Origin: Crocinitomix catalasitica ATCC 23190
GTDB taxonomy: Bacteria > Bacteroidota > Bacteroidia > Flavobacteriales_D > Crocinitomicaceae
NCBI RefSeq assembly: GCF_000621625.1
Contig: NZ_JHXV01000006.1
Coordinates: forward strand, 124,001 to 188,000
Length of the DNA: 64,000 nucleotides
Direction: 5' to 3'
This document shows positions 8,428 to 17,771 of the stretch, one piece after another. A program made the position numbers and the translations under genes. The notes beneath the pieces are model-generated. The model had not been told where the DNA came from. It saw only the letters and a program-made list of their open reading frames with translations, and did not search any database. The first letter of the stretch is position 1. Each line of letters starts with the position of its first letter.

Positions 8428-10626
8428 ATGAAAACAAAACTACTAATGTTAATAATGACAGGCGCAGGCTTTCTTTCCTATGGGCAAGAAACAACCGCCA
8501 ACCGATTGATCGGTGCTTCAGGTATTCCTGGCTTTGTATTTTATGCTGACGATTCATATGACGAATTAACGACAGAAGATGGAGATATGTATAATATGTA
8601 TGCTATTGCGGTTAATCCTGACGATAGCTTAACTTATGCCTTGCTTGATTCGGATGGAGAAGACGAATTTCCAAGAGACTTATATCGTGTAAATCCTTTT
8701 ACTGGTGATTATACAAGAGTGTATGATTTTGAAGAACAGTTTTTTAATTCAGGTGATATTGGTGATGACGGATTATTGTATTTAATTACAGGGAATGCGG
8801 ATGAAGAGCCTGGTAGAATTTTTACCTTAAATATAAGAACACTTGATTTTGAATTATTGTTCGAAACTGGTTTACGAGGACCTTGGGGTTTAGAGTATAA
8901 TAATTCGAACAACTCACTATATCTTTTCCAAGGAGATGACGGAGAAGAACATTTTGTATATCGTTATGATCCTGAATCTGGCGAATTCACAGAAATGCAT
9001 ATGCCAGGTATGGAAGAGACTGAAGTCCATGGTGCTTTTTATGACGAAGAAGAGGATAGATTTCTAATTACTGAATATTATGGAGATTTAAGAGAGACTG
9101 TTAATGAAGAATATAACGAAACAGAGTCTTTGGCAATTAGTGATGAGGGCGGCGTTATGGATGTTTGTATTATTCAAACGCTCCGAGCTGAAGGTACCGA
9201 AATCGAATTTGATGCGTGTCCTGGAGATGATAGTACCAAAATTCAATTATTGTATGAAGTGAATGATGTTGAATGGTATAGAGATGGTGAATTAATTGCA
9301 GATGAAGCAGATGATTTAATTTATGCTAAAGAAACTGGAGATTATCAAGCCTTAATGCAAATAGGTGAAGGTGAATCAGATTATTATATGTGGTCTGAAG
9401 TAATTTCAGTTTCATTTTTAGCTTCGCCAGTTGTTACTGTAACACAAGAAGAAGGTGATCACGACCTATGTATTGGTGAAGAAATTGAACTTACTGGTGT
9501 TGCTCCTGGAGGAGGATCAGTGGTATGGTTAATGAATGGTGAAGAAATTGATGATGCAACAGGTGCAACTTATACTGTTACAGAAGCTGGAATTTATAAT
9601 CAATTAAAAACGAATATGTCAGGTTGTTCTGATTCTGCAGATGTTTCGATTGAGATTATTGCAAGACCAAATCCTGAAGTTCTATTGACAACAGAGACTG
9701 AAGTTTTATGTGGTGGAGAAACTGGAAGTATTGTCGGAATTGAAGATGTTTCTATGCAATGGTATAAAGATGGTGAAATGATTGATGGAGCAACATTGGC
9801 AAGTATTACTTTTACTGAAGGCGGTGTTTATAATCAAATGGTAACAACTGAATATGGTTGTATGGATTCAGCTGCAGTAGGTATAACAATAGTTACTGCT
9901 GAAAATCCTGTTGTTGAAATAACAAGTGAAACATCAGTTTTATGTCCTGGAAGTTCAATAGAATTAACTGGTTCAGATGAAGGCTCACAACAATGGTTTA
10001 TGAGTGGTGATGAAATTGATGGTGAAACTGGTTCTACTCTTATAATTGATGAAGCGGGAACGTATAATCAAACTGTAATAAATGAAGAGGGTTGTTCGGG
10101 AATGGGTGAACCAATTACTATTTTGGACGGAGTATTGCCTACTGTAACAATTACGAACGAATTTGATGCTGATGAGTTTTGTGACGAACCAGTTTTATTA
10201 GAAGGAATTGTTGGAGAAACGATGCAATGGACACTTGATGGAACTGATATTCCAGGAGCAACAAGCGATACGTATGATGCTACTGCCGAAGGAACATATA
10301 ACCAAATTGTTACAAACGAAGATGGGTGTATTGGAGAAGCTGACGCGGCTTATGTGCTTGCAGAATGTACTTTGGGCTTGACAGAGGAAAACTTATCGAT
10401 TGCTGTTAACCTTTATCCTAATCCAGTAGTAGATGTTTTAAATATCGAATCTAGCGCATTAATTAATAGTGTCGTGATTTATGATATCGCTGGAAACATT
10501 GCTTATACAAGCTCTAATTTAAATTCAAACTTAGTGAAGGTTAACTATGCGAATTTAGCGTCGGGAATGTATGTAGTGAAAATCTCAACGAATGAAGGTA
10601 TGAGAATTGTGAAAACTCAGAAATAG
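8428..10626 (+). CDS. T9SS-sorted acidic surface protein with repeated two-cysteine modules
   Basis: 732 residues, strongly acidic. Signal peptide ending near FLSYGQ. Residues about 40-245 look like a propeller-type domain. Then follow four modules of about 75-80 residues, each with an early Cys (DLCIGEEIEL, VLCGGETGS, VLCPGSSIEL, EFCDEPVLL), a conserved QW or VW with a G-x-x-I-D-G-A-T turn, a G-x-YNQ strand and a late Cys (SGC, YGC, EGC, DGC), consistent with Ig-like folds closed by one disulphide. The C-terminal T9SS domain is LYPNPVVDVLNIE ... LASGMYVVKI. It lies 42 bp after another T9SS protein and before a terminator. The role is probably adhesive, by inference only. Confidence 0.82.
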   Translation: MKTKLLMLIMTGAGFLSYGQETTANRLIGASGIPGFVFYADDSYDELTTEDGDMYNMYAIAVNPDDSLTYALLDSDGEDEFPRDLYRVNPFTGDYTRVYDFEEQFFNSGDIGDDGLLYLITGNADEEPGRIFTLNIRTLDFELLFETGLRGPWGLEYNNSNNSLYLFQGDDGEEHFVYRYDPESGEFTEMHMPGMEETEVHGAFYDEEEDRFLITEYYGDLRETVNEEYNETESLAISDEGGVMDVCIIQTLRAEGTEIEFDACPGDDSTKIQLLYEVNDVEWYRDGELIADEADDLIYAKETGDYQALMQIGEGESDYYMWSEVISVSFLASPVVTVTQEEGDHDLCIGEEIELTGVAPGGGSVVWLMNGEEIDDATGATYTVTEAGIYNQLKTNMSGCSDSADVSIEIIARPNPEVLLTTETEVLCGGETGSIVGIEDVSMQWYKDGEMIDGATLASITFTEGGVYNQMVTTEYGCMDSAAVGITIVTAENPVVEITSETSVLCPGSSIELTGSDEGSQQWFMSGDEIDGETGSTLIIDEAGTYNQTVINEEGCSGMGEPITILDGVLPTVTITNEFDADEFCDEPVLLEGIVGETMQWTLDGTDIPGATSDTYDATAEGTYNQIVTNEDGCIGEADAAYVLAECTLGLTEENLSIAVNLYPNPVVDVLNIESSALINSVVIYDIAGNIAYTSSNLNSNLVKVNYANLASGMYVVKISTNEGMRIVKTQK

Positions 10627-10646
10627 TCAATATAACATTTTAATAA

Positions 10647-10678
10647 AACCTCCTCGGTTCCTACTGGGGAGGTTTTTT
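10647..10678. terminator. Rho-independent terminator between convergent genes
   Basis: Stem CCTCC (10649-10653) pairs with GGAGG (10668-10672), extended by flanking A/T pairs, followed by a run of six T. It lies between the stop of the plus-strand T9SS gene and the stop of the minus-strand carboxypeptidase; the T run overlaps the latter's stop codon, so it may serve both. Confidence 0.7.
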
Positions 10679-11546
10679 ATTGCTCGAAAATTACCTTGTC
10701 GTCACCAATCTTAATAATTGCCTTTTTGCCAATGATAATGGCGCGGTTATCGTCAATATGACCCGCTGGAAAATTGAAACAAAGTGGAATTTTAAACGGT
10801 TTAATATGATGGTGAATTATTTGCTCAACTGATTCACCGTAAGGAACAGCAGAATCTTTCATATTCGTCATTCCTCCAACAATCAATCCTTTAATTCCGT
10901 CTAATTTACCGGCTTTTTTAAGCGTATACATCATTCTATCAATACTGTAAACGGCTTCGCCTATATCCTCTATAAAAAGAATTTTTTCAGTAAAATCAAA
11001 ATCTGAATTGGTGCCAATTAATGCGCAAATTACAGCTAAATTTCCACCGATCACTTCTCCATTTAATGACCCTGTAATATTTAACTGATGAGCAGGAAAT
11101 TCATAGGTATTGACCTTTTCATTAAAAACGTTAATTAATGAACTTAAAGAATCCATTGAGTTATCTTCAAAATTCAATGGAGCCGAAGCGTGTACTGTTG
11201 GAATATTAAAATTACCATAAACATGTTGATGAAATACGGTGACATCGCTATAACCAATAATTAACTTAGGATGTTGAATGAATTGTGTAAAGTCTAATTG
11301 GTCAATAAGTTGAACGCATCCATATCCGCCTCTGGCACAAAGAATAATATCGACCTCCTTATCATCAATTGCCGACTGAAAATCCGCTAACCGCTCTGTT
11401 AATGTTCCTGAAAAATAATGATAATTACCGTTTAAATTATTTGATAGTTGAACATTGAAATTATTTAAAGATAAAACTTTGTGCGCGAATGCAATTTTAT
11501 CCGCTTCTATCGCTTTCGCAGGTGCTACAATTCGAATGGTTTTCAT
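10677..11546 (-). CDS. S66 family LD-carboxypeptidase
   Basis: Serine peptidase family S66 (LdcA type), which removes the terminal D-Ala from murein tetrapeptides during peptidoglycan recycling. The catalytic Ser is in GYSDVT; the Glu and His of the triad fit IEDIGEAVY and PAGHIDD. A longer reading from a TTG at 11576 exists, but the ATG at 11546 gives MKTIRIVAPAK, the normal S66 start, so I use it (289 residues). Confidence 0.88.
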   Translation of the reverse strand: MKTIRIVAPAKAIEADKIAFAHKVLSLNNFNVQLSNNLNGNYHYFSGTLTERLADFQSAIDDKEVDIILCARGGYGCVQLIDQLDFTQFIQHPKLIIGYSDVTVFHQHVYGNFNIPTVHASAPLNFEDNSMDSLSSLINVFNEKVNTYEFPAHQLNITGSLNGEVIGGNLAVICALIGTNSDFDFTEKILFIEDIGEAVYSIDRMMYTLKKAGKLDGIKGLIVGGMTNMKDSAVPYGESVEQIIHHHIKPFKIPLCFNFPAGHIDDNRAIIIGKKAIIKIGDDKVIFEQ

Positions 11547-11955
11547 GACTAAATATGTTTTGTTGCAAGTCGGCAATTCTATTGTAAATGTAGATTATAT
11601 TTTAATTTAAATTGCTGAGATTACTGAATCTATTCTCCTGATTTCGATTTTTAGTACAATTCCGGTCAGCTTTTAGTATTGATTTATAAAGCTGCGTCGA
11701 CCAGAAAGACAGCTTTTAAAGCTTTATATAATATAGTTTCCTATTGATTTCGCAAAATAATTAAACTATATAATTAGTTGTAATGTCAACTTAACTCATC
11801 TTGTTCGAATATTGATAATTGATCCTTAATATCGTCGGTTTCGAAATAATTCTGTTCCTATATCTATGAGATAAATCGCCGAATAATACATTTTATCAAT
11901 GCATTCAACTTATATTTGTATAAGATAAATGCAATTAATTTTTGAATAAATTTAA
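11547..11955. other. Gene-free stretch of about 400 bp before metG, with competing inverted repeats
   Basis: No reading frame of interest. CAGCTTT occurs at 11667-11673 and again at 11710-11716, with AAAGCTG between them at 11688-11694, so the middle segment can pair with either side. A palindromic AGCTTTTAAAGCT follows. The metG promoter box is at 11911. The 5' flank of the minus-strand carboxypeptidase is also here, without a perfect promoter box. Confidence 0.5.
11911..11918 (+). promoter_or_regulatory. Promoter -7 box TAnnTTTG for metG
   Basis: TATATTTG, perfect match, 37 nt before the metG ATG. No convincing -33 element is visible. Confidence 0.5.
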
Positions 11956-14034
11956 ATGAAAGATAATCGTTTTACAGTTACTGCTGCCTTACCCTATGCA
12001 AATGGGCCTTTACATTTAGGGCATGTTGCGGGAGTTTATTTACCTGCAGATATTTTTGTTCGATTCAAAAGAATGATCAAGGAAGATGTTCTTTTTGTAT
12101 GTGGAAGTGATGAGCATGGAGCTGCGATAACCTTACGTGCGAAGAAAGAAGGCATAACTCCACAAGAAATTGTAGACAAATACCATAATATCATAAAACA
12201 AGCTTTCAGTGATTTTGATATCACATTTGATATTTATTCAAGAACCTCGAATGAAATTCATCATAAAACGGCGCAAGATTATTTTACCACGCTGAACGAT
12301 AAGAAGAGTTTCATTCAAAAAACAACAGAACAATATTACGATGCCGAATTCAATCAGTTTTTAGCTGATAGGTATATCACTGGGCAGTGTCCGAATTGTG
12401 CGAATGAAAATGCTTATGGTGATCAATGTGAGAAGTGTGGTTCTGCATTAAGTCCAACAGACTTGATTAACCCTATTTCGACATTGAGTGGAAACACGCC
12501 GGTTTTAAAAGAAACAACACATTGGTTCTTACCGATGGAGAAGCACGAAGATTGGTTGAGAGAATGGATAAAAGAGGGAAAATTAGATGGTGTTCAACAA
12601 CACGATCCTAAATTGTGGAGAAACCAAGTTAATGGCCAATGTATGAGCTGGATTGACGGGGGATTGCATCCACGAGCAATGACAAGAGATTTGGATTGGG
12701 GCGTAAAAGTTCCAGTTGAAGGCGCGGATGGAAAAGTTTTATATGTTTGGTTAGATGCCCCTATCGGTTATATTTCAATGACGAAAGAATGGGCGCAACA
12801 ACAAAATAAGAATTGGGAAGATTATTGGACTGGTGATAGAAAATTAGTTCACTTCATAGGGAAAGACAATATTGTTTTCCATGCTATTATATTTCCTATT
12901 TTATTAAAGGAACATGGCGGATTAGTATTGCCGGATAATGTTCCAGCTTACGAATTTTTGAATTTAGAAGGAAATAAATTCTCAACGTCTAAAAATTGGG
13001 CAGTATGGTTGCATGAGTTTATTGCTGATCACCCTACAAAAATTGATGAATTAAAATATGTTTTAACAGCAATTGCTCCCGAGAGTAAGGATGCTGAATT
13101 TACATGGAAAGAATTTCAAGACAGAATTAATAATGAATTGGCTGATATTGTAGGCAACTTCGTTAATAGAGCTGTCATTCTTACTCATAAATATTACGAT
13201 GCAAATGTTCCTGCAAAAGGTAAACTAACGGAGCTAGATGAGGATGTTTTGAAACAATTGGCTGACTTCCCTCAGCGAATTGCTGATTTAATATCTAAAT
13301 ATAAAATTCGTGAGGCGCAGGCTGAAGCAATTAATGTTGCTCGTCTGGGGAATAAGTATTTGGCTGAAACAGAACCTTGGAAAATTTCGAAAGATCAATC
13401 TGAGGAAGCACAAGACAGAGTAAGAACCATTATGAATTTTGCTTTGCAGATAACCGCAAATCTTACACTTGTTTTGGCGCCATTTTTACCGAAAAAAGCC
13501 CAATTGATTCGAGATTTTTTAAATATTGAAGAACTTGATTGGTCTTTAGCTGGAACAGCAACGATCCTTGAAGATAATCACAAAATTAATCCTGAAAAAC
13601 CAAGTATTCTAATTGAAAAAATTGAGGATGAGTTCGTGACTAAAGAAGTTGAAAAATTAAAAGCATCCGTGAAAGAAATTGTTGAGGTAAAAACAGATCC
13701 ACAAAAAGAGCTTGTTTCTTTTGATGACTTTACTAAAATGGATATTCGTGTCGGTGAAATATTGACCGCAGAAAAAGTTAAGAAAGCAGACAAATTGCTT
13801 AAATTAACTGTTGATACGGGATTAGATAAAAGAACAATTGTTTCTGGAATAGCAGAACATTTTACGCCGGAAGAAGTAATCGGAAAAAGAGTTTCTGTTT
13901 TATTGAATTTAGCACCTCGAAAAATTAGAGGGGTTGAATCACAAGGAATGATTTTAATGGCAGAAAACACAGAAGGTAAATTGAGTTTTGTAGAGCCTGC
14001 CGAAGGATTTAATGCGGGGTCTGAAATTAGATAA
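11956..14034 (+). CDS. metG: Methionyl-tRNA synthetase with C-terminal tRNA-binding domain
   Basis: Charges tRNA-Met with methionine. 692 residues. The HIGH motif is HLGH within PYANGPLHLGHVAG at the N terminus; the zinc knuckle is CPNC ... CEKC around residues 142-160; the KMSKS loop appears as FSTSK. The last 110 residues, from FDDFTKMDIRVGEIL, form an EMAP-II/Trbp111-type tRNA-binding domain, as is usual in Bacteroidota MetG. It ends 11 bp before ispG, so the two are likely cotranscribed. Confidence 0.97.
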   Translation: MKDNRFTVTAALPYANGPLHLGHVAGVYLPADIFVRFKRMIKEDVLFVCGSDEHGAAITLRAKKEGITPQEIVDKYHNIIKQAFSDFDITFDIYSRTSNEIHHKTAQDYFTTLNDKKSFIQKTTEQYYDAEFNQFLADRYITGQCPNCANENAYGDQCEKCGSALSPTDLINPISTLSGNTPVLKETTHWFLPMEKHEDWLREWIKEGKLDGVQQHDPKLWRNQVNGQCMSWIDGGLHPRAMTRDLDWGVKVPVEGADGKVLYVWLDAPIGYISMTKEWAQQQNKNWEDYWTGDRKLVHFIGKDNIVFHAIIFPILLKEHGGLVLPDNVPAYEFLNLEGNKFSTSKNWAVWLHEFIADHPTKIDELKYVLTAIAPESKDAEFTWKEFQDRINNELADIVGNFVNRAVILTHKYYDANVPAKGKLTELDEDVLKQLADFPQRIADLISKYKIREAQAEAINVARLGNKYLAETEPWKISKDQSEEAQDRVRTIMNFALQITANLTLVLAPFLPKKAQLIRDFLNIEELDWSLAGTATILEDNHKINPEKPSILIEKIEDEFVTKEVEKLKASVKEIVEVKTDPQKELVSFDDFTKMDIRVGEILTAEKVKKADKLLKLTVDTGLDKRTIVSGIAEHFTPEEVIGKRVSVLLNLAPRKIRGVESQGMILMAENTEGKLSFVEPAEGFNAGSEIR

Positions 14035-14045
14035 GAATTTATTGA

Positions 14046-15980
14046 ATGGATAAGGATCTGAAATATTGTAACAGTCTAACGGAATATTCTCGTCTTAAAA
14101 CGCAAGAGGTTAAGGTTGGAAATATTTTTTTTGGAGGCGATAAGCCTATTCGATTGCAATCAATGACTACCGTTGATACAATGGATACGAAGGGCTCCAT
14201 AGATCAGGGAGCAAGAATGATTGCTGCTGGCTGTGAATTGGTTCGATATACAGCGCCTTCAAAAAAAGAAGCTGAAAATTTAAAATTAATCCGATCAGGT
14301 TTAACAGATTTAGGTTTAACTACACCTTTAGTTGCAGATATTCATTTTACACCAAATGCCGCTGAGGTAGCTGCTTTGTTTGTTGAAAAGATTCGCGTAA
14401 ATCCAGGGAATTATGCCGATAAAAAGAAATTCGAGGAAATAGAGTATACAGATGATTCTTATCAAGATGAATTAAAAAGAATTCGAGCAAAATTTACTCC
14501 TCTTGTTCTGCTATGCAAAGAAAAAGGCAGAGCAATGAGGATTGGTACAAACCATGGTTCACTTTCAGATAGAATAACAAGTCGTTACGGTGATACACCT
14601 CAAGGAATGGTGCAATCTGCACTTGAGTTTATTGAAATATGTGAAGACAATGATTATTTTGATCTTGTTATTTCGATGAAGTCAAGTAATACACATGTTA
14701 TGGTGCAGGCTTATCGAATTTTGGCAAGTGTTATGATTGGTAGAGGTAGAGTTTATCCTTTGCATCTTGGTGTCACTGAGGCTGGTGATGGTGAAGATGG
14801 TAGAATTAAATCAGCTGTTGGAATCGGAACTTTATTGATTGATGGTTTGGGTGATACCATCCGTGTATCGTTAACGGAAGAACCTGAATTTGAAATTCCT
14901 GTTGCCAGAAAATTAGCGGAGAAATTTCACCATCCAACAATTGATAAATCGATTGCCGGTTTTAATGGAAGTTTGCCTTATAACCCTTTTGATTATCAAA
15001 GAAGATTAACACAAAGTATTGGTAATATTGGTGATCATCATGTGCCTGTAGTCATTCAGGACGTAAGCCATTACGACGTTTTGAAACCTGCTAATTTATT
15101 CGCATTAGGTTATACTTATAATATTTCTGATGATAAATGGCATTTACGAGATCAAGCGGTAGATTATATTTATACAGCGAATCACATTCCAACTTTCGAA
15201 TTACCTGGAACCCTAGGAGTATTAGTAGAGGCTGAAGCTTGGGTGCCAAAAAATCAAATTTATCCTGTATTTACGATAGAACAATTTAAGACAGCGAATA
15301 CTTTCTCGGACGAGTTGAATTTTTTACGTGTAAATGCTGAAGATTTGAAGGTTTTACCTGAATTAATGGAAGTCTCAAATTTTGACAAGGTTACTTTAAT
15401 TTTATCCTCTTCATCAACGAATCCTGTTTTGGAAATGCGACGTTTCATGATAGAAATGATGCAATTAGAAATTACTAATCCGGTTATACTACACCGTTCT
15501 TATAACGATTTAGATGTTGAATCCTTTCAATTGTATAGTGCGGTTGAATTGGGCGCATTATTATTGGACGGAATGGGCGATGGAATTATGATAGGGGCTG
15601 AAAACATTGCAAGCCCTCAAATTATAACATCAACTAGTTTTGGAATTTTGCAAGCGTCGCGAACAAGGATTTCAAAAACTGAATATATCTCATGCCCATC
15701 TTGCGGTAGGACTTTGTTTGACTTACAAGAAACAACAGCCAAAATTCGTGCTAAAACCAATCATTTGAAAGGTTTAAAAATTGGAATTATGGGTTGTATT
15801 GTCAATGGACCAGGAGAAATGGCTGATGCTGATTATGGCTATGTAGGAGTGGGTAAAGGAAAAATCAACCTTTATAAAGAAAGAGAAGTCGTTAAGAAAA
15901 ATATTCCCGAGGTTGATGCTGTTGATGAATTAATCGAATTGATTAAAGAGCATGGAGACTGGATTCCAATGAAATTATAA
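14046..15980 (+). CDS. ispG: 4-hydroxy-3-methylbut-2-enyl diphosphate synthase, long form
   Basis: Penultimate step of the MEP isoprenoid pathway (MEcPP to HMBPP), a [4Fe-4S] enzyme. 644 residues against about 370 in Escherichia coli; the extra middle domain is the known long form shared by Bacteroidota and plants. The N-terminal TIM-barrel is recognisable in RLQSMTTVDTMDT, and the C-terminal cluster domain has SCPSCGRTLFDLQ plus GIMGCIVNGPGEMADAD, which supply the three Cys and the Glu ligand region. Confidence 0.96.
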   Translation: MDKDLKYCNSLTEYSRLKTQEVKVGNIFFGGDKPIRLQSMTTVDTMDTKGSIDQGARMIAAGCELVRYTAPSKKEAENLKLIRSGLTDLGLTTPLVADIHFTPNAAEVAALFVEKIRVNPGNYADKKKFEEIEYTDDSYQDELKRIRAKFTPLVLLCKEKGRAMRIGTNHGSLSDRITSRYGDTPQGMVQSALEFIEICEDNDYFDLVISMKSSNTHVMVQAYRILASVMIGRGRVYPLHLGVTEAGDGEDGRIKSAVGIGTLLIDGLGDTIRVSLTEEPEFEIPVARKLAEKFHHPTIDKSIAGFNGSLPYNPFDYQRRLTQSIGNIGDHHVPVVIQDVSHYDVLKPANLFALGYTYNISDDKWHLRDQAVDYIYTANHIPTFELPGTLGVLVEAEAWVPKNQIYPVFTIEQFKTANTFSDELNFLRVNAEDLKVLPELMEVSNFDKVTLILSSSSTNPVLEMRRFMIEMMQLEITNPVILHRSYNDLDVESFQLYSAVELGALLLDGMGDGIMIGAENIASPQIITSTSFGILQASRTRISKTEYISCPSCGRTLFDLQETTAKIRAKTNHLKGLKIGIMGCIVNGPGEMADADYGYVGVGKGKINLYKEREVVKKNIPEVDAVDELIELIKEHGDWIPMKL

Positions 15981-15986
15981 ACTAGT

Positions 15987-16799
15987 TTATATCCTTAAAC
16001 TAATACCAATAGATATCTGAGCAGGAGAATGTGGACTTAAACGGGTTTGGATAGAACCTGCATCATATACTGTATTTAAGAAATTTTTGAAAAGTTCAGT
16101 CGACAAATTACTATTACTAAATCCAGGACCTCCAGTAGCTCCAAAGGTCGAGCTCATCGTTAACGCACCGGCAATAAAAAAGAAGACCCGCTTTTTACCG
16201 ATTCTAATTTTCCCACCCAATTGTCCGCCATAAAGATTAATTGGTTTGTGCGCTTCAAATCCACCTTCTTTATAAGTTACATCAATGGAATTGTAGAAAA
16301 GCTTAGCCGAAAAACCGATCGAAAATATTCTTCTTTCGTAGCCAATATCATACATAATATGCCCGGACAAATAATTATTAGTATTGTATTGATCGGGAAT
16401 AGTGGTTTCGTATGCTGATGTTCCTAAACCAAAACCTGCAAACACTGCGGATACCCAAAAAGAAGTTGGCTTCGACCAATATCTGCCCAATGCAAATTCA
16501 GCACCACTATGTTTATATTCGTTTCCACCTGAAATGTCTAATTCTTTAAATACTAAATTACTAATATCGTAATATGGCGAAAGATTTCGGTATGAAACAT
16601 TAACATTCGCAATGGCGGCATACTTATCAGTAAAGCTATATCCAGTATTCAAATAAAGTGAGTTAGTACTGATGCCTAAATCTGAATTCAATTCTTTCGC
16701 TTCACGGAACAACGGAATTTGAGGCGCTGGAGGAATATATACTCCCGCACAATTGGCAAACAACAATCCTAAAAAGAAAGAATAAAAAATATGTTTCAT
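15987..16799 (-). CDS. Outer-membrane beta-barrel-like lipoprotein of unknown function
   Basis: 270 residues. Lipoprotein signal with lipobox LFANC near residue 17. The mature part alternates hydrophobic and polar residues and contains many Tyr/Gly/Ser strands, and it ends in ISIGISLRI, suggesting a small outer-membrane barrel. It converges on ispG with 6 bp between stops. A perfect promoter box lies 4 nt from the ATG. Confidence 0.72.
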   Translation of the reverse strand: MKHIFYSFFLGLLFANCAGVYIPPAPQIPLFREAKELNSDLGISTNSLYLNTGYSFTDKYAAIANVNVSYRNLSPYYDISNLVFKELDISGGNEYKHSGAEFALGRYWSKPTSFWVSAVFAGFGLGTSAYETTIPDQYNTNNYLSGHIMYDIGYERRIFSIGFSAKLFYNSIDVTYKEGGFEAHKPINLYGGQLGGKIRIGKKRVFFFIAGALTMSSTFGATGGPGFSNSNLSTELFKNFLNTVYDAGSIQTRLSPHSPAQISIGISLRI

Positions 16800-16803
16800 G
16801 CGT

Positions 16804-16811
16804 CAAAAATA
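16804..16811 (-). promoter_or_regulatory. Promoter -7 box TAnnTTTG, leaderless arrangement
   Basis: On the minus strand the box reads TATTTTTG and ends 4 nt before the ATG at 16799, implying a transcript that starts at or beside the start codon. Confidence 0.5.
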
Positions 16812-16905
16812 AAGCATAGTCGCAGATTGTGATTATTGAATTAAGCAAATCCTTTAAGAATATGCGAAGATTGCAAATAATGCCTTGCGTTATGAAAAAG
16901 GCAAT

Positions 16906-17286
16906 TTAATCGTCGTAGCCTCTTTTTAAGAATTGTTCTAACCTTCTGCGTTCTTTTGTTGTTGGTTTACCCATTCCATTATCTCTATAAGAAGATTGGC
17001 TGAGCATGTACAATTTATATTTTTCAAGCTCTTCAGGCGCAGTGATATCGACAATATAATTTTCAACCAATTTCGCGCCTACTCTTTTTTCTAACAATTC
17101 TATTACTTTATATTTAAAAGCAGCACCACTTTTACGAACTGTAACAATATCGCCCACTTTAACTGTTTTAGAAGACTTAACAGCTTCATCATTTACCAAT
17201 ATTTTATTCGTTTTACATTGATTAGCAGCTAAACTCCTTGTTTTAAAAAGCCTAACAGCCCATATAAATTTATCTATTCTTGCCAT
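16906..17286 (-). CDS. S4 domain RNA-binding protein, Hsp15-like
   Basis: 126 residues, basic. An S4 RNA-binding domain spans residues 2 to about 60 (RIDKFIWAVRLFKTRSLA ... VNDEAVKSSKTVKVGD), followed by a basic tail ending KERRRLEQFLKRG. This matches the HslR/Hsp15 family, which binds stalled 50S-nascent chain-tRNA complexes in E. coli. It is 5 bp downstream of the YjbR gene on the same strand. Confidence 0.85.
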   Translation of the reverse strand: MARIDKFIWAVRLFKTRSLAANQCKTNKILVNDEAVKSSKTVKVGDIVTVRKSGAAFKYKVIELLEKRVGAKLVENYIVDITAPEELEKYKLYMLSQSSYRDNGMGKPTTKERRRLEQFLKRGYDD

Positions 17287-17291
17287 AATTA

Positions 17292-17648
17292 TTATCCTAG
17301 CTCCTTCAATTCAGCTTGTAATTTTTTAGTTAAACTTTTCACTATTAAATTGTACGAATCATCAATCCATTCATATATTTCATCATCCGTTGCGTCTTCA
17401 TTTACTGTAATGGTATTCCAGTGCTTTTTGGACATGTGATAACCTGGAACAACGGCATGATATCTATCTCTGAGATCAATTGCTTTTTCAGGGTCACATT
17501 TAAGGTTAATGCTATTAAATTCTTGAACGTTAGTCAAAGCAAACATTTTGTTCATCACTTTAAAAACTAAAGTGTTATGATCAAACGGAAACCCTTCTGA
17601 AACACCTTTTTTAGCGAGGCAATACTCCCTATAATCTTCAATATTCAT
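17292..17648 (-). CDS. MmcQ/YjbR family protein
   Basis: 118 residues, a full-length YjbR-type protein (CyaY-like fold). Family signatures are CLAKKGVSEGFPFDH, the KMFALT strand, SINLKCDP, and VVPGYHMSKKHWNTI near the middle. Function unknown; the group is often called a DNA-binding-like fold without proof. It forms a two-gene unit with the S4 protein. A one-mismatch TAACTTTA box lies upstream. Confidence 0.88.
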   Translation of the reverse strand: MNIEDYREYCLAKKGVSEGFPFDHNTLVFKVMNKMFALTNVQEFNSINLKCDPEKAIDLRDRYHAVVPGYHMSKKHWNTITVNEDATDDEIYEWIDDSYNLIVKSLTKKLQAELKELG

Positions 17649-17745
17649 AAAAATAATTAACGTTCAATTTTAAGTTAAAGTTAAGAATTTTAAAAAGTGT
17701 AAAACCATTGACTTTAAATATCCTAGCTTTTGAACCGTAAAACCG

Positions 17746-17753
17746 TATATTTG
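17746..17753 (+). promoter_or_regulatory. Promoter -7 box TAnnTTTG for the PfkB kinase; decides the start
   Basis: TATATTTG, perfect match, 18 nt before the ATG at 17772. It lies inside the longer reading frame that would begin at TTG 17730, which argues against that longer start. Confidence 0.55.
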
Positions 17754-17771
17754 CAACCTAAAATAAATGAA

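Noticed and set aside
13578-13970. 130-codon ORF antisense to metG
   Set aside because: Lies opposite the conserved tRNA-binding domain; a shadow frame.
17730-17771. Longer start (TTG at 17730) of the PfkB kinase
   Set aside because: The extension contains a perfect promoter -7 box, and the protein from ATG 17772 starts like other PfkB kinases.
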